Assembly (NCBI RefSeq): GCF_000689395.1
Contig: NZ_HG966617.1
Span: forward strand, 568,753-632,752
Source: Candidatus Phaeomarinobacter ectocarpi
Lineage (GTDB): Bacteria > Pseudomonadota > Alphaproteobacteria > CGMCC-115125
Length of the DNA: 64,000 nucleotides
Direction: 5' to 3'
The notes under the pieces are model-generated. The model made no database searches. It was not told where the DNA came from and saw nothing but the letters and a program-made list of their open reading frames with translations. Positions 8,416-16,728 of the stretch are shown piece after piece. Positions within the stretch are counted from its first letter, which is position 1. Every line of letters starts with the position of its first letter. Made by a program: the position numbers and the translations under genes.

Positions 8416-9513
8416 ATGCGTATTGGCGTTCTCACAGGCGGCGGCGATGTTCCCGGTCTCAACCCGGCGATCCAGACGATTACCCGTCAGGCGACGGATC
8501 TTGGCTGGGAAGTCATTGGCATCAGACGCGGCTGGCGCGGCCTGCTGGACTTTGATCTGGATGATCCGGAGGGATCCCTCGAGGCCTGCACCATGCCCCT
8601 GACCGCGACATCCGTGCGCGCCATTGACCGGCTCGGCAGCACGGTGCTGCATACCTCCCGCACCCACGTGGCAACCCTTGAAGCGGGTACGGCGCATATT
8701 CTTGAAGTGATCGCGCATCTCAACATCGACGCGCTGGTTCCCATTGGCGGTGTGGACACACTGGCTTATGCAGCGCAACTTCAGGCCCATGGCGTCCGGG
8801 TCAACACCATTCCCAAGACCATGGACAATGATGTGTTCGGCACCGACTACTGCATCGGGTTTTCAACCGCTGTCACACGCTCCGTCGATGCCATCAATGC
8901 CCTGCGGACACCGGCCGGCAGCCATGAGCGCGTCGGTATCATTGAGCTGTTCGGCCGCAAGTCCGGCGAGACAGCCCTGATGTCCGGCTACCTGGCGGAC
9001 GCGCCCCGCGTGCTGATTGCCGAAGTCCCCTTCGACATGGAGCGGCTGGCGGACATGTTGATGGCCGACAGGGCCGACAACCCCTCGAACTACACCATGG
9101 CCGTCATTTCCGAAGGCGCGCGCATCGAGGGCAGCGATGCGGTGGAGTATGGGGAGACGGATGCCTCCGGCCAGCGTCGTCTCGGCGGCATCAGCGACGT
9201 TGTGAGCGAAGAGTTCAAGCGGTTGACCGGCGCCGGCACGATTTCCCAGAAGCTCTCCTACCTCATGCGCACCGGCACGCCGGATGCGCTGGACACAATG
9301 GTGGCCCGCAGCATGGGCGCCATGGCCGTGCAGCATCTTGAACAGGGCCGCGACGGCCTGATGATTGCCGTGCGCGACGGGGCTTACCAAAGCGTGCCGG
9401 TGTCGACTTGTATCGAAGGACAACGCCGCGTGGACGTGGCTGCGCATTACGATGCAGACGCCTACCGGCCCAACATCCACAACATCAACACCAAGCCGAT
9501 GTTCCTTGGCTGA
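8416..9513 (+). CDS. 6-phosphofructokinase, paralogue 2 with altered donor site (GGVDT)
   Basis: A 365-residue paralogue of the preceding gene, colinear over its whole length. It shares MRIGVLTGGGDVPGLNPAIQ, PKTMDND and ISEGA. The donor motif reads IGGVDTLAYA: the Mg-binding Asp103 position is Val and the Gly104 position is Asp. Asp at 104 together with Lys at 124 is the signature of PPi-dependent enzymes, so this copy may use pyrophosphate, while the Val could reduce or change activity. ELFGRKSGETAL also has Phe for the substrate-contacting Met. A GGGGG-rich ribosome site precedes the ATG. The two enzymes could form a hetero-oligomer or act in opposite directions of glycolysis; that is inference. 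Confidence 0.9.
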   Translation: MRIGVLTGGGDVPGLNPAIQTITRQATDLGWEVIGIRRGWRGLLDFDLDDPEGSLEACTMPLTATSVRAIDRLGSTVLHTSRTHVATLEAGTAHILEVIAHLNIDALVPIGGVDTLAYAAQLQAHGVRVNTIPKTMDNDVFGTDYCIGFSTAVTRSVDAINALRTPAGSHERVGIIELFGRKSGETALMSGYLADAPRVLIAEVPFDMERLADMLMADRADNPSNYTMAVISEGARIEGSDAVEYGETDASGQRRLGGISDVVSEEFKRLTGAGTISQKLSYLMRTGTPDALDTMVARSMGAMAVQHLEQGRDGLMIAVRDGAYQSVPVSTCIEGQRRVDVAAHYDADAYRPNIHNINTKPMFLG

Positions 9514-9532
9514 CAAAAACCGGGAGATGAAA

Positions 9533-9982
9533 ATGAAACGGATTGTACGGGGGGCACTCAGCCTGGCGGGCCTGGCTGTGCTGCCGATGACGGCTGGTGC
9601 CGCAGAGACCGCCTATCATTCCTCAGGCGCGTTTGAAGGCCAGAACCTGCCCTTCACGGAAGCTGTGGAAGCCGGTGGTTTGGTCTTTCTGTCCGGCCAG
9701 ATCGGCGTCAAACCCGGCACGCTGACATTGGTGGAAGGCGGCATCGAAGCCGAAGCCCGCCAGACCATGGACAATATCGGTGCCACGCTGAAAGCCGCCG
9801 ACCTGACATTTGCCGACGTGATCAAATGCACCGTCATGCTCTCAGACATGGCCGACTGGCCCGCCTTCAATGCGGTCTATGTGGAATATTTTGAAGCCCC
9901 ATACCCGGCACGATCCGCCTTCGGAGCAAACGGCCTGGCGCTGGGCGGCAGCCTCGAAGTCGAGTGCATCGCGGCGCGTTAG
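9533..9982 (+). CDS. Secreted Rid (YjgF/UK114) family protein
   Basis: A 149-residue protein with a clear Sec signal peptide, MKRIVRGALSLAGLAVLP then cleavage near AGAA-ET, followed by a Rid domain: FTEAVEAGGLVFLSGQIG, ARQTMDNIGATLKAADLTFADVIK and the C-terminal GGSLEVECIAAR. Cytoplasmic RidA hydrolyses reactive enamine/imine intermediates; a periplasmic version must have another substrate, which is unknown. The usual active-site Arg before the penultimate strand is seen as YPARSAFGA. I chose ATG 9533 because GGAG lies six bases upstream; ATG 9527 overlaps that site. It follows the phosphofructokinase pair by 19 bases and may be cotranscribed. Its stop overlaps the convergent lipoprotein gene by four bases. 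Confidence 0.87.
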   Translation: MKRIVRGALSLAGLAVLPMTAGAAETAYHSSGAFEGQNLPFTEAVEAGGLVFLSGQIGVKPGTLTLVEGGIEAEARQTMDNIGATLKAADLTFADVIKCTVMLSDMADWPAFNAVYVEYFEAPYPARSAFGANGLALGGSLEVECIAAR

Positions 9983-10587
9983 CTGACCGGCTCCATCTGG
10001 GATGCAGGCTCATTTTCGACGTCAGGCACCACGAACTTTTCAGGGTCGGCATCCGCCGCGTTGGAAAGCCGGGCAATGAAGGCCTTGATGTTTTCCTTGA
10101 TCGCACCCTCATTGGCGATCCGCAGTCGCTCTACGCCGAGAAAGGCGTCTGACACGCCTGCCGTGAACGGCGTCCGGATGACTTCTGAGAAGGCGCGCTG
10201 ACCATCCGGCGTTGACACGTTGTAATCAACCACGGCTGTCACCGTGAAGCTGAAGCCCACCAGGGGCTGTTTCAGGTCTCTGATATGGGCGTTGAGGCTG
10301 AGGCCACCGTCGGATTGGTCCAACATGTCCGACGAGCGCAATGAAGAGATAAGTGCTTCTCTAAATGCTCCGCTGGAAACCTCAGAGGTCCACATCGGGT
10401 TGGTTTCCTCACCCCCCGAAACCGAATTGACCTTGATGGATTGAAACAGGACGCTGTCGCTTGCTGCTTTTGTTGACGCGTCAATCGGGGCGACCATGGA
10501 GGTGGAGCGGGCACCTGCGGCGCAGGCCGCCAAGCTCAAGGAAGCCACCAGCGCGAATGTCAGGCGGGCAAAAAAGGAACGTCGCAT
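9979..10587 (-). CDS. Putative lipoprotein of unknown function
   Basis: A 202-residue protein beginning with a lipoprotein signal peptide whose lipobox is LAAC (Cys near residue 23). The mature part has no recognised enzymatic motif but shows the pattern of small periplasmic beta-rich proteins: SIKVNSVSGGEETNPMW, a central segment SLNAHIRDLKQPLVGF and VVDYNVSTPDGQRAFSEVIRT. Proteins of this kind sit in the outer or inner membrane facing the periplasm. ATG 10585-10587 was chosen because it begins the signal peptide directly. It is a single gene, convergent with the secreted Rid gene (TTAG overlap at 9979-9982). Function unknown. Confidence 0.75.
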   Translation of the reverse strand: MRRSFFARLTFALVASLSLAACAAGARSTSMVAPIDASTKAASDSVLFQSIKVNSVSGGEETNPMWTSEVSSGAFREALISSLRSSDMLDQSDGGLSLNAHIRDLKQPLVGFSFTVTAVVDYNVSTPDGQRAFSEVIRTPFTAGVSDAFLGVERLRIANEGAIKENIKAFIARLSNAADADPEKFVVPDVENEPASQMEPVS

Positions 10588-10761
10588 GGCAAAACTCCGT
10601 CTACACCACAGTTTCAGAACCTCGTGCCGACCGCACGAGAGGTGCCATCTTTGCGTGCGTTGGCGTGTGCCGTCAAGGAAGCGCCACAGGAGACATGGGC
10701 GCTGCGACCGGTTCGTGGTGGCGTGCCGGCACGCAGGCGCGCCGGGACACAACTGCGCAAA

Positions 10762-11646
10762 TCAGCCGTCCAGCTCCGCCGCCTCTGCCAGCATCTCCGG
10801 CAGGCCAATGACCTCGTTGTAGCTCTGGAACGTCACGCGGTCTTCGCCCGCGGGCAGTTTGCCGTTCGACAGAACTGCTCCGTATACGTCCTGCAGGCGC
10901 TTGGTAATGGCAAGCAGCGCTGTCACCGGGAAGACGGCGATCTTGTATCCCATCTGCTCAAGTTCTTCGGCGGTCAGATAGGGCGTCTTGCCGTCTTCCA
11001 CCATATTGGCAATCAGGTGGGTGTCGGGAAACGTCTCGCAGATTTTGACCAGCTCTTTTTCGGTGCGTGGCGCTTCCACAAACAGGATGTCTGCGCCGGC
11101 GGTCAAAAACGCTTCGGCCCGCTTGAGCGCGTCCTTCATGCCGTTCATGGAGCGGGCATCCGTGCGCGCCATAATCTTGAAGTCTGTGCTCTCACGGGCG
11201 TCCACCGCGGCACGGATCTTGGCGGCAGCATCCGCGGTCGAGACAACTTCCTTGTTTTCCATATGGCCGCAGCGCTTGGGAAAGACCTGATCCTCAAGCT
11301 GGATGCAGGCTGCCCCGGCGCTTTCATACAGCCGCGTCAGCCGGGCTGCATTGAGCGGGCCACCATGGCCGTTGTCCCCGTCGGCAATCAGCGGTACGGG
11401 CAGGGTGGAGGACGCCAGCGCCCGCACCCGATCCGCCATTTCCGTCGCGCTCATAAGGCCAATGTCAGGGACGCCAAGGGTAGACCCGGCAGCCCCGAAG
11501 CCGGTCATGTACACACAGTCCGCGCCTGCCTGAGCAGCGATTTTGGCTGAAAGCGCGTCATACGCCCCCGGCGCCACAATGATGGCCTTGCGCTTCAGGC
11601 GCTTTGACAGGGCTTTGGCGCCGGACTGTTTGGGAGAAATGGACAT
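10762..11646 (-). CDS. Isocitrate lyase/PEP mutase superfamily enzyme
   Basis: A 294-residue TIM-barrel enzyme. The diagnostic active-site loop QVFPKRCGHMENKEVV contains the KRCGH catalytic motif of the isocitrate lyase/2-methylisocitrate lyase/PEP mutase superfamily, and the metal-binding ADGDNGHGG is also present. MARTDAR and the C-terminal FPVTALLAITKRLQD fit the short lyase branch (about 290 residues) rather than full-length AceA. Plausible reactions are C-C lyase cleavage of 2-methylisocitrate or dimethylmalate-type acids, or oxaloacetate decarboxylation; sequence alone does not decide. It is divergent from the omega-aminotransferase, 152 bases apart, with which it may share a regulatory region. 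Confidence 0.88.
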   Translation of the reverse strand: MSISPKQSGAKALSKRLKRKAIIVAPGAYDALSAKIAAQAGADCVYMTGFGAAGSTLGVPDIGLMSATEMADRVRALASSTLPVPLIADGDNGHGGPLNAARLTRLYESAGAACIQLEDQVFPKRCGHMENKEVVSTADAAAKIRAAVDARESTDFKIMARTDARSMNGMKDALKRAEAFLTAGADILFVEAPRTEKELVKICETFPDTHLIANMVEDGKTPYLTAEELEQMGYKIAVFPVTALLAITKRLQDVYGAVLSNGKLPAGEDRVTFQSYNEVIGLPEMLAEAAELDG

Positions 11647-11798
11647 GGTGGACGCCTTCCCGGACGGATGAAGGTGAGGGGGAGCTATGCGGAAGGTGAT
11701 TATTTATCACCGCCTCCGTCTCTGATAGCGTTTGAGCACCCGCACCGGCAAGTAGGACCGGTTGGCGCGCCGAAACCCGCTTTTGTGAGTTTGCCACG

Positions 11799-13154
11799 AT
11801 GACACCACCTGATGATCTCGGACCCGCGAGCACACCCAATGACCTTGACGCGTTCTGGGTGCCATTTACGCCCAATGCCGAGTTCAAGAAGCGGCCGCGC
11901 CTCGTTGCCCGCGCTGAAGGCATGCACTACTACACGCCGGAAGGCCGGGCCATTCTGGACGGTACGGCGGGCCTGTGGTGCGCCAATGCCGGTCACTGCC
12001 GCCCGTCGATTGTGGAAGCCATTCAAAAGGCCGCTGCTGAACTCGACTTCGCGCCATCCTTCCAGTTTTCCCACCCCAAGGCGTTCGAGCTGGCTTCGCG
12101 CATTGCAGCCCTTGCGCCCGGTGACCTCAACCATGTGTTCTTCGGCAACTCCGGCTCTGAGGCAGACGACACAGCGCTGAAAATCGCACTGGCCTATCAC
12201 CGCGCAAAGGGTGAGGGCAGCCGCACGCGCCTGATCGGCCGCGAGCGCGCCTATCACGGCACCGGCTTTGGCGGCATTTCCGTTGGCGGCATGGTGATGA
12301 ACCGCAAATGGTTCTCCGGCGCGATGCTGCCCGGCGTTGACCATCTGCCCGCTACCTATTCACGTGAGCATCAGGCGTTCACCAAGGGCCAGCCTGAATG
12401 GGGTGCCCATCTGGCGGATGATCTGGAGCGGCTCGTCGCCCTGCATGATGCGTCCACCATTGCTGCAGTCATTGTGGAACCCATGGCCGGCTCCACCGGC
12501 GTGCTGCCGCCGCCTGTCGGCTATCTGCAGCGTCTGCGGGAGATCACCAGGAAGCACGGCATCCTGCTGATCTTCGACGAAGTTATTACCGGGTACGGAC
12601 GATTGGGCGCGGCCTTTGCAGCCGAGCGTTTTGGTGTGGTGCCGGATATGATTACCTTTGCCAAGGGCGTGACCTCAGCGTCCGTGCCCTTGTCCGGCGT
12701 GATTGTCAGCGAAGACATTTACGACACCTTCCAGGACAGCGTGACGGGCGTCGATCACGCCATTGATCTGTTCCATGGCTACACGTACTCCGCGCATCCC
12801 CTGGCCTGTGCGGCAGCACTCGCCACACTGGACCTCTACCGTGATGAAGGCCTGTTCGAGCGCACCGCATCCATTGAGGCGATGTGGGCTGATGCCATCA
12901 TGAGCCTGAAGGGTCATCCGCTGGTCGAAGACATCCGCCAGATGGGTCTGACCGCGGCGTTTGATCTGGCGCCCGTCGAGGGAGCACCGGCCAAACGCGG
13001 CTTTGATGCCATGAAGGCGGCCTTCCACGACCATGACCTGATGATCCGCGCCAGTGGCGACACGATCTGCCTGTCGCCGCCCTTGATCGTCAGCGAGGAC
13101 GAAGTGGGCGAGATTGTGGCGCGCACCCGCAAGGTGTTTGATCAGGTCTCCTAA
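11799..13154 (+). CDS. Omega-amino acid:pyruvate aminotransferase (class III)
   Basis: A 451-residue class III PLP aminotransferase. DAFWVPFTPNAEFKK, LDGTAGLWCANAGHCRP and FAPSFQFSHPKAFELA match the beta-alanine/omega-amino acid:pyruvate transaminases of Pseudomonas type. LLIFDEVITGYGR contains the PLP-binding Asp and TFAKGVTSASVPL the Schiff-base lysine. It would transfer the amino group of beta-alanine or related omega-amino acids to pyruvate in the cytoplasm, feeding malonate semialdehyde catabolism. The ATG has no strong ribosome site. It is divergent from the lyase-family gene. The nearest terminator-like hairpin is 185 bases downstream and may belong to a separate transcript. Confidence 0.92.
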   Translation: MTPPDDLGPASTPNDLDAFWVPFTPNAEFKKRPRLVARAEGMHYYTPEGRAILDGTAGLWCANAGHCRPSIVEAIQKAAAELDFAPSFQFSHPKAFELASRIAALAPGDLNHVFFGNSGSEADDTALKIALAYHRAKGEGSRTRLIGRERAYHGTGFGGISVGGMVMNRKWFSGAMLPGVDHLPATYSREHQAFTKGQPEWGAHLADDLERLVALHDASTIAAVIVEPMAGSTGVLPPPVGYLQRLREITRKHGILLIFDEVITGYGRLGAAFAAERFGVVPDMITFAKGVTSASVPLSGVIVSEDIYDTFQDSVTGVDHAIDLFHGYTYSAHPLACAAALATLDLYRDEGLFERTASIEAMWADAIMSLKGHPLVEDIRQMGLTAAFDLAPVEGAPAKRGFDAMKAAFHDHDLMIRASGDTICLSPPLIVSEDEVGEIVARTRKVFDQVS

Positions 13155-13338
13155 AAGAGGCTGCAAATTCAGAGGCTTAGCCGTTCACGCGACCGTTATG
13201 GGATGTGCTGATTGTCGCACTTGTGGGGGCGGTTTTCATGCCCATATCCGGTTCACACCCGGACAGCCTCCCGGTTCAGTCAGCATCCCCCCCCTCCCCG
13301 TCGGCTGGACATTGGTTAAGGCATTTATTCGGGCGTTG
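13155..13338 (+). other. Intergenic region, possible sRNA body
   Basis: No ORF with protein-like composition is present. The stretch contains several C-rich anti-Shine-Dalgarno-like motifs (AGCCTCCCGG near 13260, a long C run with CCTCCCC near 13290) and ends at the strong intrinsic terminator 13339-13372. Alphaproteobacterial trans-acting sRNAs often expose CCTCC loops upstream of such a terminator. It could equally be only the 3' untranslated region of the aminotransferase mRNA. The start of a separate transcript is not visible. Confidence 0.35.
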
Positions 13339-13372
13339 AGCCCGGTGGCAGCGATGCCGCCGGGCTTTTTTT
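13339..13372 (+). terminator. Rho-independent terminator
   Basis: GCCCGGTGGCA (13340-13350) pairs with TGCCGCCGGGC (13355-13365) around a GCGA loop, with one G-T pair, followed by seven T. This GNRA-capped stem is a strong intrinsic terminator for transcription from the aminotransferase side or from an sRNA upstream. The methyltransferase starts 100 bases later. Confidence 0.88.
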
Positions 13373-13473
13373 ATGCCGATCTAGGACGACCTCAAACCGG
13401 TGCGCTGTGGCGACGCGGTCATGGTAGTTTGCAGCGACGCCCACCTTCGAGACCGCATCAAACGAGTACGCCG

Positions 13474-14229
13474 ATGGACGACATGGACCTGCTGATAGAC
13501 CTGCATGGCAGTGCCTTGCGACAAGGCCCCGGTAGCGAAGCAGACACCCTGCGCGCCATTGATCTGTCAGGCCTCTCTGACAAGCGAAACCTGAAAATTG
13601 CGGACATTGGATGTGGGGCCGGTGCGTCAACACTGACGCTGGCGCGCACGTTGGATGCAGACATCGTGGCTGTGGATTTTCTGCCCGCGTTCCTCGCGCG
13701 CCTAGAAGAGCGGGCCGCGGCGCAAGGGCTGTCGCAGCGGATCACCACGCGCGAAGCCTCCATGGACGCTTTGGCGTTCGCACCCGCGTCTCTCGATGCG
13801 GTCTGGTCGGAAGGTGCGATCTACAATATGGGTTTTGAGAACGGCATCAAAAGCTGGCGGCCGTTTCTCAAGCCCGGCGGCATTCTGGCAGTGTCAGAGC
13901 TGACCTGGCTGACATCGGACCGGCCCGCGGAGCTGACGGAGCATTGGACGCGCGAATATGCGGAAGTGGCACCTGCATCAAAAAAGATGGCGCAGCTGGA
14001 AGCCCACGGTTACGTGCCGGTTGGATATTTTCCGCTGCCCCGGAGCAGCTGGCTCGATACCTATTATCGCCCCATGCAGGAGCGGTTCGGTGATTTTCTG
14101 GCGCGGCACGGCAATGCCGCGCAGGCGCAGTCCATTGTAGACGCAGAGCGACACGAAATAGCTCTCTATGAGCGGTATTCAGACTTTGTCAGCTACGGCT
14201 TTTACATCGCGCGTAAACTGGCAGACTGA
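13474..14229 (+). CDS. Class I SAM-dependent methyltransferase
   Basis: A 251-residue methyltransferase. Motif I is IADIGCGAGASTLTLA at about residues 45-60, the acidic end of strand 2 is ADIVAVDFLPAFL, and FLKPGGILAVSELTWL is the motif III region. The C-terminal half, SWLDTYYRPMQERFGDFLARHG, is characteristic of small-molecule methyltransferases related to UbiE/sterol-type enzymes, but the acceptor is unknown. I chose ATG 13474 (MDDMDLL); the frame is open upstream through the terminator, where it cannot be coding. It is a single gene after a strong terminator, so it needs its own promoter within 13373-13473. Confidence 0.86.
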   Translation: MDDMDLLIDLHGSALRQGPGSEADTLRAIDLSGLSDKRNLKIADIGCGAGASTLTLARTLDADIVAVDFLPAFLARLEERAAAQGLSQRITTREASMDALAFAPASLDAVWSEGAIYNMGFENGIKSWRPFLKPGGILAVSELTWLTSDRPAELTEHWTREYAEVAPASKKMAQLEAHGYVPVGYFPLPRSSWLDTYYRPMQERFGDFLARHGNAAQAQSIVDAERHEIALYERYSDFVSYGFYIARKLAD

Positions 14230-14293
14230 TCCGCAGCTCTGGCGGGCGCGATCCTGACAAGGTCAGAAGCGCACCCGCACGAGCCGTGCGATG

Positions 14294-15067
14294 TCAGCCA
14301 CCGGTGATGGTTGCACCACCGTCGATGGTCATGGTCTGGCCGGTCATGAAGGCACCGGCATCAGACGCCAGGAACACAGCTGCGCCGGCGATCTCGTCAG
14401 GAATGCCGATGCGCTTGAGAGCGGAGCCGGAGGTGGACGCCTTGAGAATGTTCTCGTCGTCCCACAGCGCCTTGGCAAAGTAGGTCTTGATGAGGCCCGG
14501 CGCGATCGCGTTGGCACGAATGCCTTTGTCGCCATACTCAACAGCCAGGTTGCGGGCAAGCTGCATGTCAGCCGCCTTGGAGATCGCGTAAGCACCCAGA
14601 ATGGGCGAGCCCTTGAGGCCGCCAATGGACGAGATGATGGTGATGGAGCCTTCGCCGCGTTCCAGCATCTGGGGCAGCACCATGTTGCACAGCCAGTGGT
14701 TGGACTTGATGTTGACGTCCATCACCTTCTGAAAGGCTTCGTCAGGGATCTCGGCGGAGGACCCGAAATAGGGGTTCACGGCAGCATTGCACACCAGCGC
14801 ATCAATGCGGCCGAAGGCCTTCATTGTGGCATTCACCAGCTTCTCAAGCTCTTCCTTGTGGGAAATGTTGCAGGGGATCGCCACCGCGGTGCCCTCGCCA
14901 TGGGCCGCATTGATTTCAGCCGCGACCTTGTCGCAGGCATCTGCCTTGCGGCTGGAGACGACAACTTTTGCGCCGTGCTCGGCCATCCGTTTGACGATGG
15001 CTTCGCCGATGCCTTTGGTGGAGCCGGTAACCAGGGCAACCTTGCCGGTGAGGTCAAAAAGCGACAT
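14294..15067 (-). CDS. SDR family oxidoreductase
   Basis: A 257-residue classical short-chain dehydrogenase/reductase. It has the cofactor motif TGSTKGIGEA at 15-24 with SSRK afterwards, favouring NADP(H); CNAAVNP in place of NNAG; catalytic Ser in IISSIGG and YAISK with the Tyr/Lys pair; and the C-terminal TGQTMTIDGG of enoyl-ACP/3-ketoacyl-type SDRs. The close match to plant and bacterial DHRS4-like peroxisomal/carbonyl reductases is only a general resemblance; substrate unknown. AAGGAA lies seven bases before the ATG. It is monocistronic, convergent with the methyltransferase (64 bases between stops). Confidence 0.92.
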   Translation of the reverse strand: MSLFDLTGKVALVTGSTKGIGEAIVKRMAEHGAKVVVSSRKADACDKVAAEINAAHGEGTAVAIPCNISHKEELEKLVNATMKAFGRIDALVCNAAVNPYFGSSAEIPDEAFQKVMDVNIKSNHWLCNMVLPQMLERGEGSITIISSIGGLKGSPILGAYAISKAADMQLARNLAVEYGDKGIRANAIAPGLIKTYFAKALWDDENILKASTSGSALKRIGIPDEIAGAAVFLASDAGAFMTGQTMTIDGGATITGG

Positions 15068-15371
15068 GGAACTATTCCTTCCTGAACGTGTTTTTCGTTA
15101 GATCAAATGCAGGGCCATCGGCTGCTTCTGTGTGCTAGAATCTGCAGCACAGCCTAGAAGCTTGATGGTTTTTCGCAGGTTTCCCGGCATCTATACCAGA
15201 TTGCCAGCGCCTGCGGCATCGGCTTTGAGAGATTGTTCAGCTTGGGTTCATGCTGCGAACCCGACGCTGAAGCGACAGGGGATGTTGGGGGCCATCGCGC
15301 ATGATGCGGCGACCCGTCATCCAGAACGGATTTAGGGCCCTCCCAGGGGCGATTTCAAAGGACGGATACTC
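15068..15371. other. Divergent intergenic region between SDR and OmpA-lipoprotein genes
   Basis: This 304-base stretch holds the 5' regions of two divergent genes. The only structure I see is a perfect inverted repeat GGGTTC-ATGCTGC-GAACCC at 15244-15262, about 110 bases before the OmpA-lipoprotein start, which could be an operator or a leader hairpin. A short open frame across 15132-15335 shows no protein-like features. No confident -35/-10 pair was found. Confidence 0.45.
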
Positions 15372-16058
15372 ATGAAAAAAGTCATTGCCCTCGTAGCGGC
15401 TTCCGCACTGACATTGGCGGCCTGCACGACAGACCCCTACACAGGCGAACGTAAGGCCTCCAAGGCTGGCATTGGCGCTGGCATTGGTGCTGCTGTGGGT
15501 GCCCTTGGTGGCGCGCTCATCGGTGGCGGCGACACCCGCACACGCGTCCTGATTGGCGCCGGTGTTGGCGCGCTGGCAGGCGCAGGCGTCGGCTACTACA
15601 TGGACCGTCAGGAAGCGGAGCTCCGCGAGCGCCTTCAGGCCAGCGGTGTGAGCGTGACCCGTGTGGGCGACAACATCCTGCTCAACATGCCGTCCAACAT
15701 CACGTTTGCTGTCAACCAGTCCGACATCAAACCCAACTTCTATGAAGTGCTGAACTCGGTCGCCATCGTGCTCGACGAATATGACAAGTCACTGGTTGAC
15801 GTGATGGGCCACACGGATTCAACCGGCAGCGCTGAATACAACATCGACCTGTCCCTGCGCCGCGCAAGCTCTGTTGGCCAGTATCTTGCCAGCCAGGGCG
15901 TGGATGGCCGTCGCCTGCTCGTGAAGGGCTTCGGTGAAGAACGTCCGGTTGCGGACAATTCAACGGAAGCCGGCCGGGCCGCAAACCGCCGCGTTGAAAT
16001 CCAGATTTCACCGCTGCGTGCCACGTCTTCCCTGGAAACAGGTCAGACTGCGTCCTAA
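15372..16058 (+). CDS. OmpA family lipoprotein (YiaD-like)
   Basis: A 228-residue outer-membrane lipoprotein. The signal peptide MKKVIALVAASALTLAAC ends in lipobox LAAC with Cys18. Residues 33-80 are a glycine-zipper segment (AGIGAGIGAAVGALGGALIGG, then GAGVGALAGAGVGYYMD), able to insert in or pack against the membrane. Residues 105-215 form the peptidoglycan-binding OmpA-C domain with FAVNQSDIKPNF, VMGHTDSTGS, LSLRRASSVGQYLASQGV and ANRRVEIQI. It links the outer membrane to the cell wall. The start is fixed by the signal peptide and AAGGA upstream. It is followed 18 bases after the stop by a bidirectional terminator. Confidence 0.95.
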   Translation: MKKVIALVAASALTLAACTTDPYTGERKASKAGIGAGIGAAVGALGGALIGGGDTRTRVLIGAGVGALAGAGVGYYMDRQEAELRERLQASGVSVTRVGDNILLNMPSNITFAVNQSDIKPNFYEVLNSVAIVLDEYDKSLVDVMGHTDSTGSAEYNIDLSLRRASSVGQYLASQGVDGRRLLVKGFGEERPVADNSTEAGRAANRRVEIQISPLRATSSLETGQTAS

Positions 16059-16075
16059 GCGTCTAGCCACATCAC

Positions 16076-16115
16076 AAAAAAGCCCCCTGCCGGTGACCCG
16101 GCGGGGGGCTTTCGT
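16076..16115. terminator. Bidirectional terminator between OmpA lipoprotein and GPx genes
   Basis: AGCCCCCTGCCGG (16081-16093) pairs with CCGGCGGGGGGCT (16098-16110) around TGAC with one G-T pair. A-rich sequence precedes it and T-rich sequence follows, so it can end transcripts from both convergent genes. Very stable stem of 13 pairs. Confidence 0.9.
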
Positions 16116-16136
16116 GTTTCTGGTATCGCGACGTGC

Positions 16137-16628
16137 CTAGGCGTCTTCAACCACAAGCCGCAAATCGCGCAGCAGATCGTCCGACATGGGCGTGACCTTC
16201 GGGGAAAAGCTCTTGATGAAGTCGCCGTTGGGGCCAATCAGCAGCTTGTGAAAGTTCCAGCCGGGAATGGCCGTATCGCCACCTTCTTTTGCCGCCCATT
16301 TGTAAAAGTCATGGGCACCGTCGCCAATAACCGCCTGCTTGCTGGTCATGGGAAAATCGACCGCATAGGTCACCGTGCAGAAATCCTGAATTTCGCTTTC
16401 GGTGCCGGGTTCCTGGGCGCCGAAGTCATTTGACGGCACCCCCAGGACAACCAGACCCCGATCCTTGTAGCGCTCCCACAGGCGCTGCAGGTCGCCATAT
16501 TGTGGCGTGAGCCCACATTCACTGGCGGTGTTCACCACAAGCAGCGTTTTGCCCTTGTAGTCAGCCAGGTTGATGGTGCTGCCGGTGATCGACGGAAAAC
16601 TGAAATCATGCGCACTCACGGGAGACAT
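16137..16628 (-). CDS. Glutathione peroxidase family protein
   Basis: A 163-residue thiol peroxidase of the GPx family that reduces hydroperoxides using glutathione or thioredoxin. The catalytic triad is visible: Cys38 in VVNTASECGLTPQY (Cys-type, no selenocysteine), Gln in SNDFGAQEPG, and Trp in PGWNFHKLLIGPNG. The usual PCNQFG is altered to PSNDFG. Being short, without the dimer loop, it is probably monomeric and thioredoxin-linked like many bacterial GPx proteins. ATG 16626-16628 (MSPVSAHD) fits the family start; an upstream TTG-type start adds eight residues. The glutathione-degrading ChaC gene lies upstream on the same strand (100 bases away), a possible functional link. Confidence 0.93.
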   Translation of the reverse strand: MSPVSAHDFSFPSITGSTINLADYKGKTLLVVNTASECGLTPQYGDLQRLWERYKDRGLVVLGVPSNDFGAQEPGTESEIQDFCTVTYAVDFPMTSKQAVIGDGAHDFYKWAAKEGGDTAIPGWNFHKLLIGPNGDFIKSFSPKVTPMSDDLLRDLRLVVEDA

Positions 16629-16728
16629 CCTTATCAAGCATCGAGGAAGCAAGCGCTGGATGTATCAGGTTTTGGGATCGTCCGCGCGCTTGATTTATCA
16701 GCTCAAAGCTCTAAAGGCGCCAAACGCC

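Noticed and set aside
10721-10734. Perfect 14-bp palindrome GCGTGCCGGCACGC downstream of the lyase gene
   Set aside because: No T-run follows on either strand and no gene start is near; GC-rich chance palindromes of this size are expected.
13114-13473. 5' extension of the methyltransferase frame
   Set aside because: It covers a strong terminator and the end of the aminotransferase gene, so it cannot be coding there.
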